From Bacillota bacterium (lineage in GTDB: Bacteria; Bacillota; UBA5301; JASBVW01): a stretch of DNA of 7,252 bases. The stretch covers positions 1-7,252 of the forward strand of contig JASBVW010000066.1 of assembly GCA_029961005.1 (NCBI GenBank), given 5' to 3'. Of the stretch, positions 6,340 through 7,252 are shown in pieces (position 1 is the stretch's first letter; every line of letters begins with the position of its first letter). The notes beneath the pieces are model-generated. The model was given only the letters and a program-made list of their open reading frames with translations. It was not told where the DNA came from and did not search any database. A program made the position numbers and the translations under genes.

Positions 6340-7252
6340 TTGGACTTGTGTGCTCTTACGGCCCATGAGCTGCAGACCCTCCTGGAGAAGGGGGAGGTCA
6401 GTTCTCGCCAGGTGACCGAGGCCCTGCTGGCCAGGATAGAAGAGGTGGACGGGAAAGTTCGGGCTTACCTCACTGTCACCGCGGACTGGGCCCTCTCCGC
6501 CGCCCGGGCGGCGGACGAGGCCCGGGCGCGGGGTGAGCGCACCCCTCCCCTGTGGGGCATTCCCATCGCCTTGAAGGACAACCTCTGCACCAAGGGCGTG
6601 CGCACCACCTGTGCCTCCCGGATCCTGGAAGACTTCGTTCCTCCGTACGACGCCGCGGTGGTGGAGAAGGTGCGGGCCCTGCAGATGCCCGTGCTGGGCA
6701 AAACCAACCTGGACGAGTTTGCCATGGGGTCTTCCACCGAGAACTCGGCCTTCTTCCCCACCCGCAACCCCTGGGATTTGGACCGGGTGCCCGGGGGTTC
6801 CAGCGGCGGCTCGGCGGCGGCCGTGGCGGCCGACGAGACCATCGTGGCCCTGGGCTCTGACACAGGGGGATCCATCCGCCAGCCGGCGGCCCTGTGCGGG
6901 GTGGTAGGGTTGAAGCCCACCTACGGCCGGGTTTCCCGCTACGGCCTGGTGGCCTTTGCCTCCTCGCTAGACCAGATCGGCCCCATCACTAAAGACGTCA
7001 CTGACGCCGCTTTAGTCTTAAACCTGGTGGCCGGGCACGACCGCCGGGATTCCACCTCCGCGGAAGTGGAGGTCCCCGATTACACCGCCTACCTGCGCCC
7101 GGAGGTGCGGGGGCTGCGCCTCGGGATGCCGCGGGAGTTCTTTGTGGCCGGCATTGACCCCCAGGTCAAGGCGGCGGTGGAGCGGGCCATTCGGCTTTTG
7201 GAAAGCCTGGGGGCGGAGGTGGTGGAGGTCTCCCTGCCCCACACCGAGTACG
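6340..7252 (+). CDS. gatA: Aspartyl/glutamyl-tRNA amidotransferase subunit A (GatA), 5' part
   Basis: GatA is the glutaminase subunit of GatCAB. It is an amidase-signature enzyme that releases ammonia from glutamine and feeds it to GatB, which amidates the misacylated tRNA. About 304 residues are present of a usual ~485; the reading frame runs off the window. Counting from TTG 6340, the Ser-cisSer-Lys triad is K79 (in IALKDN), S154 (in PGGSSGGSAA) and S178 (in GSDTGGSIRQP). These are the same residue numbers as in Staphylococcus aureus GatA, which supports this start. Other family stretches are GKTNLDEFAMGSS (120-132) and GLKPTYGRVSRYGL (190-203), followed by AFASSLDQIGP (205-215). The start is a rare TTG: an in-frame TAA at 6334-6336 rules out earlier starts, and no ATG fits the family N terminus (MDLCALTAHELQ). 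The gene follows gatC by 11 bases and is probably translationally coupled to it. No frameshift or lost residue is seen in the visible part. Confidence 0.97.
   Translation, partial: MDLCALTAHELQTLLEKGEVSSRQVTEALLARIEEVDGKVRAYLTVTADWALSAARAADEARARGERTPPLWGIPIALKDNLCTKGVRTTCASRILEDFVPPYDAAVVEKVRALQMPVLGKTNLDEFAMGSSTENSAFFPTRNPWDLDRVPGGSSGGSAAAVAADETIVALGSDTGGSIRQPAALCGVVGLKPTYGRVSRYGLVAFASSLDQIGPITKDVTDAALVLNLVAGHDRRDSTSAEVEVPDYTAYLRPEVRGLRLGMPREFFVAGIDPQVKAAVERAIRLLESLGAEVVEVSLPHTEY

Larger units (their letters stand above)
1..7252 (+). other. Probable single operon: pcrA - CBS-PPase - lepB - ligA - gatC - gatA
   Basis: Six genes run in one direction with gaps of 16, 32, 32, 1 and 11 bases. 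None of the gaps contains a terminator-like hairpin with a T run or a clear -35/-10 pair, so co-transcription is the simplest reading. In Bacillus-type genomes pcrA and ligA are adjacent and gatCAB lies a little downstream. Here a pyrophosphatase and a signal peptidase sit between pcrA and ligA, and ligA abuts gatC. The promoter must lie upstream of the window, unless a weak internal one was missed. Confidence 0.65.

Noticed and set aside
6465..6920. A minus-strand frame opposite gatA
   Set aside because: It lies opposite the gatA catalytic region with its full Ser-cisSer-Lys triad. Its translation shows no family signature.

Overview
The window is a GC-rich, densely coding stretch carrying six genes, all on the + strand and separated by only 1 to 32 bases. 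It looks like the interior of one long operon. The order is: 3' part of pcrA (DNA helicase), a family II inorganic pyrophosphatase with a CBS-DRTGG-CBS regulatory insert, lepB (signal peptidase I), ligA (NAD-dependent DNA ligase), gatC, and the 5' part of gatA (subunits of the tRNA-dependent amidotransferase). Both ends are cut: pcrA lacks roughly its first 200 residues, and gatA lacks roughly its last 180.

The set points to a GC-rich Firmicute, probably a thermophilic or anaerobic clostridial lineage of the Moorella / Ammonifex / Desulfotomaculum type. The reasons are an NAD-dependent ligase next to a PcrA with a C-terminal Tudor domain, a pcrA-ligA-gatCA neighbourhood known from Bacillota, a short SipS-type signal peptidase, a CBS-PPase, and strong Shine-Dalgarno sites. 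The genus is inference from gene content, not something the sequence proves.

Layout: 1-1627 pcrA; 1644-3308 pyrophosphatase; 3341-3955 lepB; 3988-6042 ligA (GTG start); 6044-6328 gatC (GTG start); 6340-7252 gatA (TTG start, runs off the end). No intergenic gap exceeds 32 bases. I see no tRNA, rRNA, mobile element, CRISPR array, convincing promoter or terminator. The gaps hold only ribosome binding sites.

How the genes relate: PcrA and LigA serve DNA repair and replication. GatCAB completes Gln-tRNA and/or Asn-tRNA charging. The pyrophosphatase removes the PPi made by polymerases and aminoacyl-tRNA synthetases and can sense adenine nucleotides. LepB processes secreted proteins. This is mostly housekeeping. 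I did not find a new defence or mobile system. The points most worth a second look are the nucleotide-regulated pyrophosphatase placed inside a repair/translation operon and the departures from consensus in its second CBS domain.
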